Notes: generated by a model from the letters alone, not told the origin. Counted from the stretch's first letter, positions 41,228-51,051 are shown. The stretch is 64,000 bases of DNA from Gracilaria domingensis (GCA_022539475.1 VCMS01000033.1:62001-126000), one strand, 5' to 3'. Translations and numbers: made by a program.

Positions 41228-41973
41228 TGTTGTTAAAGTAAAGGAATGGTTTATATAGAAGGCAGAGATGTTCAAAACGATCCTCGCTCAAGGATGAAGA
41301 TGTCCCAGGTTACAAAATATCGCAAATTGTCAATCAATGCAGAGGAACAAGGTACGCCCAACAGTCAAGAAGGCAGATAGTTCCTCGTTCACAGCAGACA
41401 GGCGCATGACCCGGCGATCAGGGATTCATCAGCTCCTCCTGGACAAGCATTCTGCGGACCATGCCACCGCGGCGAAAGCTTTCCCTTGATCCAATTCTCT
41501 GTAAAGCAATGTCCAATATGGCCATTTTGACCAATCAATAACCCTTACTTGCAGGTTTCAGGCTGCAAAACATATTCGCGTAGTTCATAGTCACCGTCTC
41601 AACGAGTGTGTTTTCTTCACTCCCGAAAAGACTAGCAACGAGCGGTGCGCTTTCCAGCATTGGCAGGGTTCCGGTAATGGGCCACAGATGCCATTGGCGT
41701 ATACCTCAATTACACGTACATGTCGGAGAACTTCGAGCGTCGCCATCGAGGATACCTTAGAACATCAATGAGAACTATCTATACATGGTGAGCAGTACGG
41801 AGGTCAGCTTAGTTCCAAGCCAAAAGGGCTCCCCCACACCTCATAACGAAGTATATATTCCAAAAGTTATTGTTAGAAGTGAGAAAAAGATGTCGACGGC
41901 ATAATTTACCCACGGAGACCCGAATGCCGAGAAACTGTGCGCAAGCCTCAACATAGAAAGCATATTGAAATCA
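41228..41973. other. Intergenic region, no supported gene
   Basis: This 746-bp spacer holds the upstream region of the phosphoglycerate dehydrogenase gene and the 3' flank of the NUMOD3 gene. Nothing else is recognised. Confidence 0.6.
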
Positions 41974-42888
41974 TCACAACACAACTCCGACCCCATTACA
42001 TGTGTCACAGAACACTCCGCCAGCACCATAACAAAGTTGGCATCGAGAACTTGAAATGCCAGAGGTAATGCATCGAGGGCATTGCATCAGTCCTGTTCCG
42101 TTGCAAACCGAGCACTTTGCAATAGACTTGTTCTTTGCTGGTGAAGTTTTTGATTTCGTTTTCGCATCGGGCTGCGGATGTGAAACTTGGGATGTCTTCT
42201 CATCGACTACAAGTTCTTTCGAGTTATTGGCGATACGCCTTTGGTTGGCTCTTCTCAGGCGCTTTTCGCGATTGCTGTTGAGCGTTCGTACGACGGACTC
42301 GGGGGGCTTTTCAAGTTTGGCCACTCGTTTGAGTATTCTATCTACATGAGCTGCTTCGATTTCGTCATGAACAACTCTTTTCCGCACACGCTTCTCTGGT
42401 TGCGTAGTAACGGATGTAATTAAGCGGGATTCCATCGCCTTTTCTCTCAGCTGATCAATTGCTTCCTCTTGCACTGGTGGCTTCTGAGGTTGTTCTGACT
42501 TCTTTTGCTTCGCTTTGGCAGACATTGCGCGAGAAATCTTTGCTCGGCTCTCGGCGGAACGCTTTCGACCGTACATCGGATTCTGGGAACCTTCAAAGCG
42601 ACGTCGGAGGGATTCGCGGTGCTCGGCGGACTTTCGACGACCCTTGAGCGCATCTGATATCTTCTTGCGCGTTTCAGGCCGCATGGGCATCCGCCTTCTC
42701 CGGGCATCGTTTGCTTGCTCTTCGTCACCCGGTGAAGAGGTGTTCTGCGTGCCTCTGCTTATTCTGTGACGTGAGGTTATGGTGAAAACGAATGGACGAC
42801 AATGTACTCTCGGACGCAGTCTGCATATTGAAGGCGAGGTGTCGAAATGGGTAAGCGGCTTTGGCAGAGTTACGAAAGCCGCCTGCAT
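41974..42888 (-). CDS. NUMOD3 motifs plus DnaJ-type zinc finger protein, probably plastid
   Basis: The protein has 304 aa from the ATG at 42888. The first 45 residues (MQAAFVTLPKPLTHFDTSPS...) look like a plastid transit peptide. Residues about 68-120 hold NUMOD3-type motifs, small DNA-binding modules usually found beside homing nucleases (RKKISDALKGRRKSAEHR; NPMYGRKRSAESRAKISRAM). A basic helical linker follows. The C-terminus (about 257-304) has four CxxC pairs arranged as in the DnaJ cysteine-rich domain (CSVCNGTG, CPRC, CQLCYGAG, CDTCNGVG), with no J domain. Such free zinc fingers occur in plastid chaperone-like proteins (BSD2, PSA2). No nuclease motif is visible. The combination suggests nucleic-acid binding joined to a protein-folding or redox module. 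Divergent from the FIST gene. Confidence 0.75.
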   Translation of the reverse strand: MQAAFVTLPKPLTHFDTSPSICRLRPRVHCRPFVFTITSRHRISRGTQNTSSPGDEEQANDARRRRMPMRPETRKKISDALKGRRKSAEHRESLRRRFEGSQNPMYGRKRSAESRAKISRAMSAKAKQKKSEQPQKPPVQEEAIDQLREKAMESRLITSVTTQPEKRVRKRVVHDEIEAAHVDRILKRVAKLEKPPESVVRTLNSNREKRLRRANQRRIANNSKELVVDEKTSQVSHPQPDAKTKSKTSPAKNKSIAKCSVCNGTGLMQCPRCITSGISSSRCQLCYGAGGVFCDTCNGVGVVL

Positions 42889-43183
42889 CTGGGCGACATC
42901 TGATGTGAACCGAGTGGAGTTGCGTACGCTCTGCCATTGCGAAGAAGACTTTGGTGTTTCGAGGATAAAGGGGGGCGTGTCGAGAGAGACGAGAGGTTGA
43001 GAAGCTGCGAGACGGGCGCAATTGGAACGAGAAGTGGCCAATTGTGGAAAGGCATACACGCCGGAATGAATGCACACGATCTCGACATCGCCACGTGCGC
43101 ATTGGGCTCTTTCTTCGTTTTTGGCGCATTGACAAGACGACGATCCCCCCCGAGCGCCGCCCTCGCGTCCGTCGCAACAAACC

Positions 43184-44770
43184 ATGTCTGCAGCTTTCGT
43201 TCCACATACGCCCACCCTCACTCGAGTGAAATGCACGCCGCCCTCCTTGCGCTGCCGTCTCCCGCGGCGAGTGGCCCGTGCCCCCCGCCGTCAGCGTCCG
43301 CTCTGTACAGCGCAGCAGAACCCGGTCCCGCCCAAGGACGAGGTAGCACCGCAGCTTGCGTTCTCCACAGCGGCGTCGTCCGCCCCCACGTTGAGCTCCG
43401 CCTTAACTGAAGCTGCTTCACGTGCCCTTTCAAAGCTTGGCCCCGGAGGACCTCCTCACGTGGCCTTTGTCTTCGTTTCGGTGCGCTACAGCCTATCGAA
43501 CATCGGTCCGTCCGGTCGCGACTCGCTCGACTTGGTGGTGCCCCGCCTTCGCGCCTTGGTGCCAGAGCTGAAGGCAGTTCTTGGATGCACTTCCGACGGC
43601 GTTATCGGCAGTGGCCCCTTGAGCGATGTTGTTGAGTTGCAGGACGTACCTTCGGTTTCGATTACACTGGCCCGCCTTCCCAAAATGAAGATAACTCCAT
43701 TCCACGTGATGCCGGATGATTTGCCGAATCCGGACGCCAGACAGAGCGAGTGGAGGCGCCTTGTATCTAATCCAGACGACACGAACCATCCCCCAGCGTT
43801 TATAGTGCTCTCAGATCCGAGCTTCGCTGAAAGGGGAGAGCTCGATACTTTTCTGTCTGGCGTAGAGTTTGCGTATCCTGGCAGCTGCGTAGTTGGTTCC
43901 TTAGCTTCTGCTGCTGCGGCTTTTGCCCAGGGACACATGTTTTGCACATTGCCCAGAGATGTGCTTTCGCCACACTCTTCGTCCTTGAGAGACTCGGGTT
44001 TGGTAGGAATCGCATTAACGGGTGATATTGAGCTAGACTGCCTTGTTTCATCTGGCTGTCGTTCTATTGGACCTACGTATGAAGTGCGCAAAGTTTCCAA
44101 TGGCATTGTTCGCGAGATGGAGTTGGTTGGACGCCCATCCACCCTCATGTCAGCAATGTCGCATTTGAAGAGCATCATATCCTACGCAACACCACAAGAA
44201 AAGGTTCTCATGCAAGATCAACTGCATGTGGGAATTGCCATCGAATCTGTTGCCAACTCAGATTCCGACTCCGAAGCTTACCTTATTCGACATGTGAGAG
44301 GAGTTGATATGGATGGTGGGGGTATTTCAGTCGCCCACAACATCCGTCCTGGTCAACGCATTCGTTTCGTTTTGCAAGAAGCGGAAGCCGCGGAAAAAGC
44401 GCTGGACGCCAACATACAAAGGTATAAGCGTGCAGAACTGGCCAATTCTTTAGTCGGGTATAGCAATCCGCCTTTTGGAGCGATGGTGTTCGTTGACAAT
44501 GGTCGTGGCCGAGCTCTCTTCCGTGAGCCACGCATGGAAACGAAGAACCTAACAGAGTTTGCGACAGGGGTACCTATAACTGGATGCTTCGCTGGGGGAC
44601 AGATTGGTCCCTGCAAATCCGGTGCAGGTAACAAGAATATGCCCTCTGTAGTTCATCATGCAGCAAACCTTATCGCCTTTGTTCGAAGAAGAAGTGGTAT
44701 CTCACCGGCGGAACCTGTTGATAGTCCTTCCACCTCAGGCGCTGATCTCGATGAAACCCCGGAGAAGTAA
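43184..44770 (+). CDS. FIST-domain protein with plastid-type leader
   Basis: The protein has 528 aa. Residues 1 to about 55 are Arg/Pro/Ser-rich and look like a transit peptide. The FIST N domain covers about 90-300 (HVAFVFVSVRY, LGCTSDGVIG, VVGSLASAAA) and FIST C about 330-490, ending in the typical GVPITGCFAGGQIGP. FIST domains are thought to be small-ligand sensors and occur in bacteria, in plant and animal F-box proteins (FBXO22) and as stand-alone cyanobacterial proteins. No F-box is seen here, so a plastid protein of cyanobacterial type is plausible. The C-terminal 40 residues are disordered. The gene starts 295 bp from the divergent NUMOD3 gene. Ligand unknown. Confidence 0.85.
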   Translation: MSAAFVPHTPTLTRVKCTPPSLRCRLPRRVARAPRRQRPLCTAQQNPVPPKDEVAPQLAFSTAASSAPTLSSALTEAASRALSKLGPGGPPHVAFVFVSVRYSLSNIGPSGRDSLDLVVPRLRALVPELKAVLGCTSDGVIGSGPLSDVVELQDVPSVSITLARLPKMKITPFHVMPDDLPNPDARQSEWRRLVSNPDDTNHPPAFIVLSDPSFAERGELDTFLSGVEFAYPGSCVVGSLASAAAAFAQGHMFCTLPRDVLSPHSSSLRDSGLVGIALTGDIELDCLVSSGCRSIGPTYEVRKVSNGIVREMELVGRPSTLMSAMSHLKSIISYATPQEKVLMQDQLHVGIAIESVANSDSDSEAYLIRHVRGVDMDGGGISVAHNIRPGQRIRFVLQEAEAAEKALDANIQRYKRAELANSLVGYSNPPFGAMVFVDNGRGRALFREPRMETKNLTEFATGVPITGCFAGGQIGPCKSGAGNKNMPSVVHHAANLIAFVRRRSGISPAEPVDSPSTSGADLDETPEK

Positions 44771-45315
44771 CCTGCCTGTCAAGCAAGGAAAGGCATGCTT
44801 GCTTCGTCGTCGAATAGGGTTAGATTGCATGGGTTTTCGAAGGAATCCCTTTTCTGGGTTACCCGCTACCAAACATGAACCCGTATCGTAGTCGTACCTT
44901 ACTATCAGAACTAACAGTCTATTAAACTTTATGCAGGCCAATTCTTCCCGTTATGTGTTTTGATGAGAATCACTGAGCTTCGCTCGTGTTCAAGAAAGTC
45001 AGTCAGTAAGCGAAACAATAGCATTCTCTACTAGGGATATTACCGTTTCGTCAGTCTATGCTCAGTTTTTGAATTCTCTCTAGTGCTGTGGCGTTCTGGT
45101 AGACCCAAAGCAGTTTGGTGCTCAATGCGTTTTTTGCTCTGCTCGAAATATGTGGGTCTATCAGAGTCCCGACGTTAGATCCGTTTCGCTTCCTTGCCGG
45201 AAGTCAGACACACCACGAGAAGGCGGATCTAGTGTGTCCGTATTTATTATTTATTACTTATGTAGGTTATGAACATTGTACTAAGCAAGGTGCCCTAGTT
45301 GCTCCAGAGGGGTAC
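44771..45315. other. Spacer between convergent FIST and PRMT5 genes
   Basis: This 545-bp spacer contains the 3' flanks of both genes. There is AT-rich sequence near 45240-45260. No gene or clear structure. Confidence 0.6.
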
Positions 45316-47250
45316 TCAAATTCGCAAACCAATCGAGTAGGACCGCCCATTGGGGTTATGTATTGGAGTGACGGCCGGATCACTCACGCACCATTCGTAC
45401 CAAACCTTAGATGAAGACGCACATCTCCAGATATGTGTCGTAAGAGTATTTCCTCCCTTAACATAAACAGGGTTTGCGATGGGAATGTACATGGGGAACC
45501 ACGAAAACATCCCTTCAGTGAAACTTGGGGGGTTAATGGAAAGCTTGATTTTCTTATACAGAACGGTTTCGAAGTAACCAGCAAAACCGTGAACAACGTT
45601 TGTCTCAGATATTGTAAACTGAAGTTTTGCATATCGCGAGTTGTCAATAACCGCTTCTCTGTTGGGATGAGTAAATTTGAAAACCGGCTGAGTTTCGGAG
45701 AGCAGTTTCCCTCTGTGAATCTTAACGACGTAGGGAGTTTCCATCTCCCTCAATGATTCGCCAATTGCCTTAACTTCGTTGTGCAATTTCGTCGAGGAAA
45801 TAGGGGCAAGAAAGCTAGTGTATCGACAAGGAATTGATATACCACCTTCTTTCAGCAAGCGGTTAGCGCCGTCAAGACATTCTGGAGACAACTCGTTATC
45901 CCCGAATGACCCCAAAAGCTCGGAAACCAAGATATCTGCTTGCAATGAACTGTCCATTGTTCGCATGTCGCTTGCCAGTACTGTTACATCCTCCCACCCA
46001 GGCTCGTTCCTCATGTTCCGCAAAGTCACAATGGCATTTGGGTTCTTCTCGACGGCTATAACCTTAACCTGCACGCCAACAGCTTCTGCTGCTCGCAAAC
46101 TGCTCTTGACCAATGGACCTCTACCAGCACCAACAACCATAATGACTGGCTTTTCTTTGCCGTAGTCGTTGTCTTCCAAACATTGTCGAATGGCTTCTTC
46201 GTAGGCGGCATACTTGACAGGGTCCTTCTCAAAGGTTTCGTACGTCTGACTGCCAAGGTTGTTAGCAAGCGGCTGCAGAGGAGACTGAAGATAATCATAA
46301 TAAGGAGCTTCAACTGTTTCTGCTTCGCTGGTACCTGGCATCTTTCCGAATAAATGAGCAAGGTACTGGACAAAAGGTCTGTAGCCGTCGCCGCCCTTTA
46401 CTTTGTGTGCGCGGCCTGTGAGTGCAAAAAATGGAGTCATCTTGAACATCATCTTAATGAAGTCTTGATGCCTTCGCGACAAAACTGGATAACCGACCTT
46501 GTTTGTGACGTAGGACGAGGTTGAGAGCAGTACAACCTTTACCGGCTCCGCAACCCATCTCTCGAGAACAGGGCGTGGGGGCAGTTCTGCTGTGAGTTCA
46601 AGCGCAACGCCAAGATGCGGATGCTCACCACAGAAGGTGCGTATCGTGTTCCAGACCTCCCAAGGCTCCATGTCGGTGGGCAATGGTTCGCTGTCATCGG
46701 CATCAAGCGGAAGAGGTGGAACCTTGCCTGGCAGGTCGAGAACTGGTAAGCGAATCCATAGCTGAAGAGTGGGCGCCTGAAGCAGGGCGGTAGACAAACA
46801 TCTGGCCAGATTCGCAACGCCTTGCGAGCCTCCATTAGGAGGCGGGATGAGGAGCGCCTTGAGCGAAAGATGAGTGGCGAAGGCGACCTCCTCGGAAAAG
46901 GCGGCCTCGCTCGCGGCGCGCAGCACGGGATTGGGACTGTCCAGACGAATCCAGGGCGAGAGCTTCGCAACGACGCCGGCCATCCACTCGCCGGACGTGA
47001 GCTCCAAATCGGAGCGGGTGAGCGGGGCGTCGCGCACTATGGGAGGCGGCGCGGCAGCGAAGACGGACGGCTTTGCAGCGGCAGGCTGATCGATGTTGAC
47101 GCGCTCATAGCGCGGATGCACGAGCGGCGCGATGACAAAGTCACAGCCGGACGAGTCTGCGACCTCGAGCGAGTCGCGCAGGCGCGGGACGGCGACGCAG
47201 TCCAGCCCGATGTTGAGCTGCTGCCCGGTCTGCGGGTGCGTCACGACCAT
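45316..47250 (-). CDS. PRMT5: Protein arginine N-methyltransferase 5
   Basis: The protein has 644 aa and is a type II enzyme forming symmetric dimethylarginine on Sm proteins, histones and other targets. The N-terminal TIM-barrel region precedes a hallmark run: SPLQPLANNLGSQTYETFE, FEKDPVKYAAYEEAI, the SAM motif VVGAGRGPLVKSSLRAA, VEKNPNAIVTL, and the double-E loop SELLGSFGDNELSPECLDG. The beta-barrel follows with IPCRYTSFLAPISSTKL and the C-terminal FSWFPMYIPI. Length and order match the family. The gene is a single exon with ATG in a CCAGCATGG-like context after a C-rich leader, and is divergent from the CUE-TULIP gene (429 bp). Confidence 0.96.
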   Translation of the reverse strand: MVVTHPQTGQQLNIGLDCVAVPRLRDSLEVADSSGCDFVIAPLVHPRYERVNIDQPAAAKPSVFAAAPPPIVRDAPLTRSDLELTSGEWMAGVVAKLSPWIRLDSPNPVLRAASEAAFSEEVAFATHLSLKALLIPPPNGGSQGVANLARCLSTALLQAPTLQLWIRLPVLDLPGKVPPLPLDADDSEPLPTDMEPWEVWNTIRTFCGEHPHLGVALELTAELPPRPVLERWVAEPVKVVLLSTSSYVTNKVGYPVLSRRHQDFIKMMFKMTPFFALTGRAHKVKGGDGYRPFVQYLAHLFGKMPGTSEAETVEAPYYDYLQSPLQPLANNLGSQTYETFEKDPVKYAAYEEAIRQCLEDNDYGKEKPVIMVVGAGRGPLVKSSLRAAEAVGVQVKVIAVEKNPNAIVTLRNMRNEPGWEDVTVLASDMRTMDSSLQADILVSELLGSFGDNELSPECLDGANRLLKEGGISIPCRYTSFLAPISSTKLHNEVKAIGESLREMETPYVVKIHRGKLLSETQPVFKFTHPNREAVIDNSRYAKLQFTISETNVVHGFAGYFETVLYKKIKLSINPPSFTEGMFSWFPMYIPIANPVYVKGGNTLTTHIWRCASSSKVWYEWCVSDPAVTPIHNPNGRSYSIGLRI

Positions 47251-47679
47251 GCTGGCGGGCGGGGGAGGCGGCGCGCGCTTACCGGCGGTGGCGCGATGCG
47301 CGGCCGGGCGGTGGGGGGGGGGGCCGCGGCGCGCGGATCAAAAGCGCGGAGAGCTCCGTCAGAGCCATTTGTCAGCGCCACGTGCCGCTGGCGCCGACAA
47401 CGTGGCCACGCGGACCACGCGCTCTGCCCGTTGCACGTGTACGTGCACCGTTCGTGCTCGTCGGGCGCTGTTGCCGCCGCGCATGCGGCCGGTTTGGCCG
47501 CCAAACTTTGGCGCCAACGCGCAGTGCGCGCTGCGCGGCATCGCGCGCAGCGCTGCGGTTGAGCGGCTGCCAGTCGCGCTCTGCGTGGGTCGTGCTTGGA
47601 GGCGCTTGAGAGAAAGGCGCTCAGGTGCGGTGCCACGCTTCGTCGCGTCGTGCGCTCCCTCTTCTGTCGTTGATTGCCC
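47251..47679. promoter_or_regulatory. Shared upstream region of PRMT5 and the CUE-TULIP gene
   Basis: This 429-bp GC-rich spacer separates two divergent starts. A G9-like run at about 47311-47321 reads as a C tract on the PRMT5 strand. A bidirectional promoter is inferred from position only. Confidence 0.4.
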
Positions 47680-48756
47680 ATGTCGCGTCAGGCTCAGCCC
47701 GCGTCGTCGTCGGCGCGCTTCACGCTGCACGATGACGACGAGCTCGGACAGTTCGTTGAGCTGGATGAGTCCGCTGATTACCACGCCACGTCTCACCCTG
47801 CTTCTTCGCCCGCTCCGTCGGCGCCTGTCGTGACCCGACGCAGTGCACGGCCGGATGCTTCTTCCGGCGCGATGGGCCCGGAGTCGCAGTCCGCTCTGCT
47901 TCGGAAGCTTGCGGCTAGATACCCCTCTCTGGACGCCGGCGCGCTCAAGTCGCTCTTGACTGCTTGTGATAATGACATTGATGCCGTCAGCGCCCTTGTG
48001 GATGCCGATACCTCCGTGTCTTCTGCTGGCGATGCGGCGCTTGCGGCCTCTCTTCAGGAGCGGGAAAACCGCGCAGTGGCCAGGGCCAGACGTCATCGCA
48101 GAAACGGCGCGTCGTTTGCTTTGGATCAAACGCAGATGGATAATTTGGTCAGCACGCTGAGGGATATCGTTGTCCCGGCTCTGCAGGCTCATTTTGAGGA
48201 GTTGATCTTGCCTGATACAAACGACGAAACGGCTTCCATCGCATACAGCTTAAAGCATTTGCAGGTCACCGGCCTATCTCTTCCGAAAGTTACAGTTCGT
48301 CCTGCTCTTGATCGAAAGTTTGTTTTCGTTAACGTTTTAAACGCTCAGCTTGAGTTGCATCTTGGCCAGTGGCGCTACCAGAGTCAGGGAATCGTGCCGC
48401 TCCAGGATCAAGGCCAGGCGCGCTTGTCAGTGCAAGGGCTCAACATCCTGCTGAAGTTACAACCCCGTTGGTCTTTCGACGGCGGAGCCAATGTCGTTGT
48501 CAGCGATTGCCATGTCACGGTTGACGGTGTAGTACGCTTCAAGACCTATGGTGCTGGGGCCACCTGGGCATACAACGCTGTTGCCGTCGTGCTCAAACCA
48601 TTGGTTCTGTCATATGTTAAGGAAGCCATTGCAGATACTGTTACACGCTCGCTCACTTTGTATCTTAGGGAGTGGTCGTGCTCTAGCCCCATAGATACCT
48701 CCCACGCGTCTGCTACCACAACCACACCGCAAGCACCGGTTACTGCTGCTGAGTGA
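47680..48756 (+). CDS. CUE-like domain joined to a TULIP/BPI-like lipid-binding domain
   Basis: The protein has 358 aa. The ATG at 47680 is preferred over an upstream TTG. Residues 1-65 are Ser/Pro/Asp-rich. Residues 71-110 (LLRKLAARYPSLDAGALKSLLTACDNDIDAVSALV) look like a CUE or UBA three-helix ubiquitin-binding unit. Residues about 150-335 show the pattern of one TULIP barrel of the BPI/LBP kind: a long amphipathic helix, SLKHLQVTGLSLPKVTVRP, strands ending in sided repeats (LHLGQWRYQSQGIVPL, ARLSVQGLNILLKLQP), and a closing helix LKPLVLSYVKEAIADTVTRSL. No signal peptide is evident, unlike secreted BPI proteins, which suggests an intracellular lipid transfer or sensing role tied to ubiquitin. 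Both domain calls rest on pattern reading alone. Confidence 0.65.
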   Translation: MSRQAQPASSSARFTLHDDDELGQFVELDESADYHATSHPASSPAPSAPVVTRRSARPDASSGAMGPESQSALLRKLAARYPSLDAGALKSLLTACDNDIDAVSALVDADTSVSSAGDAALAASLQERENRAVARARRHRRNGASFALDQTQMDNLVSTLRDIVVPALQAHFEELILPDTNDETASIAYSLKHLQVTGLSLPKVTVRPALDRKFVFVNVLNAQLELHLGQWRYQSQGIVPLQDQGQARLSVQGLNILLKLQPRWSFDGGANVVVSDCHVTVDGVVRFKTYGAGATWAYNAVAVVLKPLVLSYVKEAIADTVTRSLTLYLREWSCSSPIDTSHASATTTTPQAPVTAAE

Positions 48757-48913
48757 ATTACTGATCTTCATTCGGTACTCATCCTCTCTGTTCCTTATAT
48801 ACATGTTTCGAGCTATATCTCAAGACGGAATAGCCTTCTTGTGTACAACAGTTTCATCTTGAGCGATGTTTATGGATAAGTCGAGTAACGCTTAACAAAA
48901 TATTATAAACAAT

Positions 48914-49699
48914 CTATAGCCGCTTGGTCCCACTGTAGAGAAACGGACCCATTCCAAAAGGTGCCAAGCGCTCATGCGCTTCGACCTTCAATCCAGCTTC
49001 CTCGACCATCTTCACGAAATCCTCAACCTCAGGAAACTCCTGCATGGAAGCGCTCAGATATTCGTAAGCACCACGATTACCAGAAACGATGCCTGCGACC
49101 TTCGGCATGATCCCAGTGACAAACACTCGATGAAATTTTTCAAGAAAGCTATCGCCGCTTGAGAAACCTGCCTCTAGTATCGCCCACCTTCCGCCCTGCT
49201 TAAGAATTCGTGCCATTTCCTGAAGCCCTTTCCGAGTGTCCTGAAAGTTTCGAACTCCAAATGCCACTGTCACTGCATCAAAGCTTTCGCTTTCAAAAGG
49301 CAATTCTTCGGCGACGCCTTCCACAAGATCTACGTTTCCAATGCTGTTCGCAACGCCATTTAGTTTTTCTTGAGCGATCTTGAGCATCTCTGCAGACGGA
49401 TCAAGGCCTACGACTCGAATCGAACGATTCGCCGCTAACGAGAGTGCTAAATCCCCCGTCCCCGTGCTTATATCCAGCACAGATTCTGCAGGAAGGATCT
49501 TCTTAATTGCTGAGTTCTTCCAGCTTCCATGAAGTCCCAACGAGATTACTTGATTCAGAAAATCGTATCGAGCGGCGATCTTGTCAAAGAACTTGCCAGA
49601 CCCAGGGACAACGCAAGATTCCTCTCCTCTTTCTTCGCTGTATACTCTGCATATCAATGCTGCAGTTGTCACTGCGAGGATTGTTCGAAAGAGAGGCAT
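48914..49699 (-). CDS. UbiE/COQ5/MenG-type quinone C-methyltransferase
   Basis: The protein has 261 aa. The UbiE/MenG signatures are all present: FFDKIAARYDFLNQVISLGLH, the SAM motif VLDISTGTGDLALSLA, GLDPSAEMLKIA, the family-specific VAFGVRNFQD and GGRWAILEAGF. Such enzymes C-methylate the ring of ubiquinone, menaquinone/phylloquinone or plastoquinone precursors. The N-terminus (MPLFRTILAVTTAALICRV) is hydrophobic and could be a short leader or part of one whose first exon lies upstream. A plastid phylloquinone role (MenG) is favoured over mitochondrial COQ5 because COQ5 has a longer, more diverged core, but this is inference. The gene ends tail-to-tail with the CUE-TULIP gene, 157 bp away. 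Confidence 0.88.
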   Translation of the reverse strand: MPLFRTILAVTTAALICRVYSEERGEESCVVPGSGKFFDKIAARYDFLNQVISLGLHGSWKNSAIKKILPAESVLDISTGTGDLALSLAANRSIRVVGLDPSAEMLKIAQEKLNGVANSIGNVDLVEGVAEELPFESESFDAVTVAFGVRNFQDTRKGLQEMARILKQGGRWAILEAGFSSGDSFLEKFHRVFVTGIMPKVAGIVSGNRGAYEYLSASMQEFPEVEDFVKMVEEAGLKVEAHERLAPFGMGPFLYSGTKRL

Positions 49700-50368
49700 A
49701 GCTTGTGCACGAGGAACCGGATATAGATTCTGTTCTCTGTATGGATAGATGGACTAGTTGGATTGATTTAATTCTTCGGAGAGGTTTATCGTCTCATAAA
49801 GCTCGGTCGTACTCAACTGCTATAGTTCTGTGGATAGAGAGGCTCCGGAGAAAAGAAGAGCAGATATGGAATATATTTCGCATTATTATCTATCTGCTGC
49901 GGTCTTTGTTGCAGCCGACCTCGCCTCAAAGTATAAAGAATGCTGCCCAAACGCAGATGATTACAACTGGTTGCGCCCTTGATACCAAAGTTAATCTGAG
50001 GGCTAGTTCACAGTGGAACTTCACAACATCATCGTTTTGTTTTCGCATAACGAATTCATTTTCACTCGTACTTCATGATGTTGGCTTTATTTAGGACGGG
50101 CTGGGTTACCTCGTAGATCTCAGCTGAGATTCTCAGGTCTTTCAAAGCTTTTTGGACCAGAGAAATACCCAAAATCTCTAAAACTTATTCATTTTACTGC
50201 TCGGTGTTTTTGGGTACACGTGTCGTACAGAAGCGACGATCCTTGGTGTGGCGACGACGACGGCACGCATTCGGTTCTCGTCTTTCTCGGCTCTTGTCAA
50301 TCGCATCGCCACCATCGTTCTCCCTTAACCTGACAACCGTTCCGGACTGTTTGACTTCTTGGCAAAAC
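49700..50368. promoter_or_regulatory. Spacer between divergent UbiE/MenG and uL23 genes
   Basis: This 669-bp spacer has no supported gene. The 100 bp before the uL23 ATG are C/T-rich, like other leaders here. The rest is AT-richer. Confidence 0.4.
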
Positions 50369-51051
50369 ATGAAGCCGGCATCGAAAGGTATGTTTCATGC
50401 CACTGTCCATTATTCTTCAATATCTTTATGTCATATGAGACTTAGTGACTTGAGTCAGGCTTTCTTACAAACCGATCCGTGCTTCCTATTTTGCTATGCG
50501 AATGATGTTCAATTAATGCGATAATGCGAACGACGCTAATCATTTCGAAACCTGCCGATTCGATGCTGTGATTGACTTATCTCACCCTGCTTATGCGAAC
50601 TGAAATCAATGTCGTGCGCATGATAGACGGTCCCACAAGGGCTGAGAAGGCCGCCCGCGCCGCCAAGGCCGGTATTCAGATTGTGAAGGGGAAGAAAGTT
50701 CGTACCTCCGTAACATTCAGACGCCCCGAAACTCTCAAGCTTCCACGCGATCCGAAGTACCCTCGAAGAGCGCTAGCGAGAAAGCCAAAACTTGACGATC
50801 ATCAAGTGATCAAATACCCGCTTACAACAGAGAGTGCTATGAAAATGATCGAGGATTTCAACACAATCGTTTTCATTGTTGACGTCAGAGCGAACAAGCC
50901 CAAGATTAAGGCCGCTGTGTCGAAGATGTACGACATTCAAGCGCTCAAAGTTAACACTCTGGTTCGTCCAGACGGCAAGAAGAAGGCCTACGTCAGACTC
51001 ACCAAAGAGCATGATGCCCTGGATGTGGCTTCAAAGATTGGTGTCATCTAG
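50369..51051 (+). CDS. RPL23A: Ribosomal protein uL23 (L23A)
   Basis: The gene has two exons: 50369-50387 (MKPASK plus one base) and 50627-51051, across a 239-bp intron (GTATGT...GATAG). The spliced product is 147 aa, typical for cytosolic uL23. The core matches the family: [24 protein letters not shown], then [57 protein letters not shown] and the end [12 protein letters not shown]. It sits at the 60S exit tunnel and helps recruit nascent-chain factors. The donor in codon 7 is clear. The acceptor at 50626 is the one that keeps the frame and the usual short basic N-terminal tail; other AG sites are possible. Confidence 0.95.
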
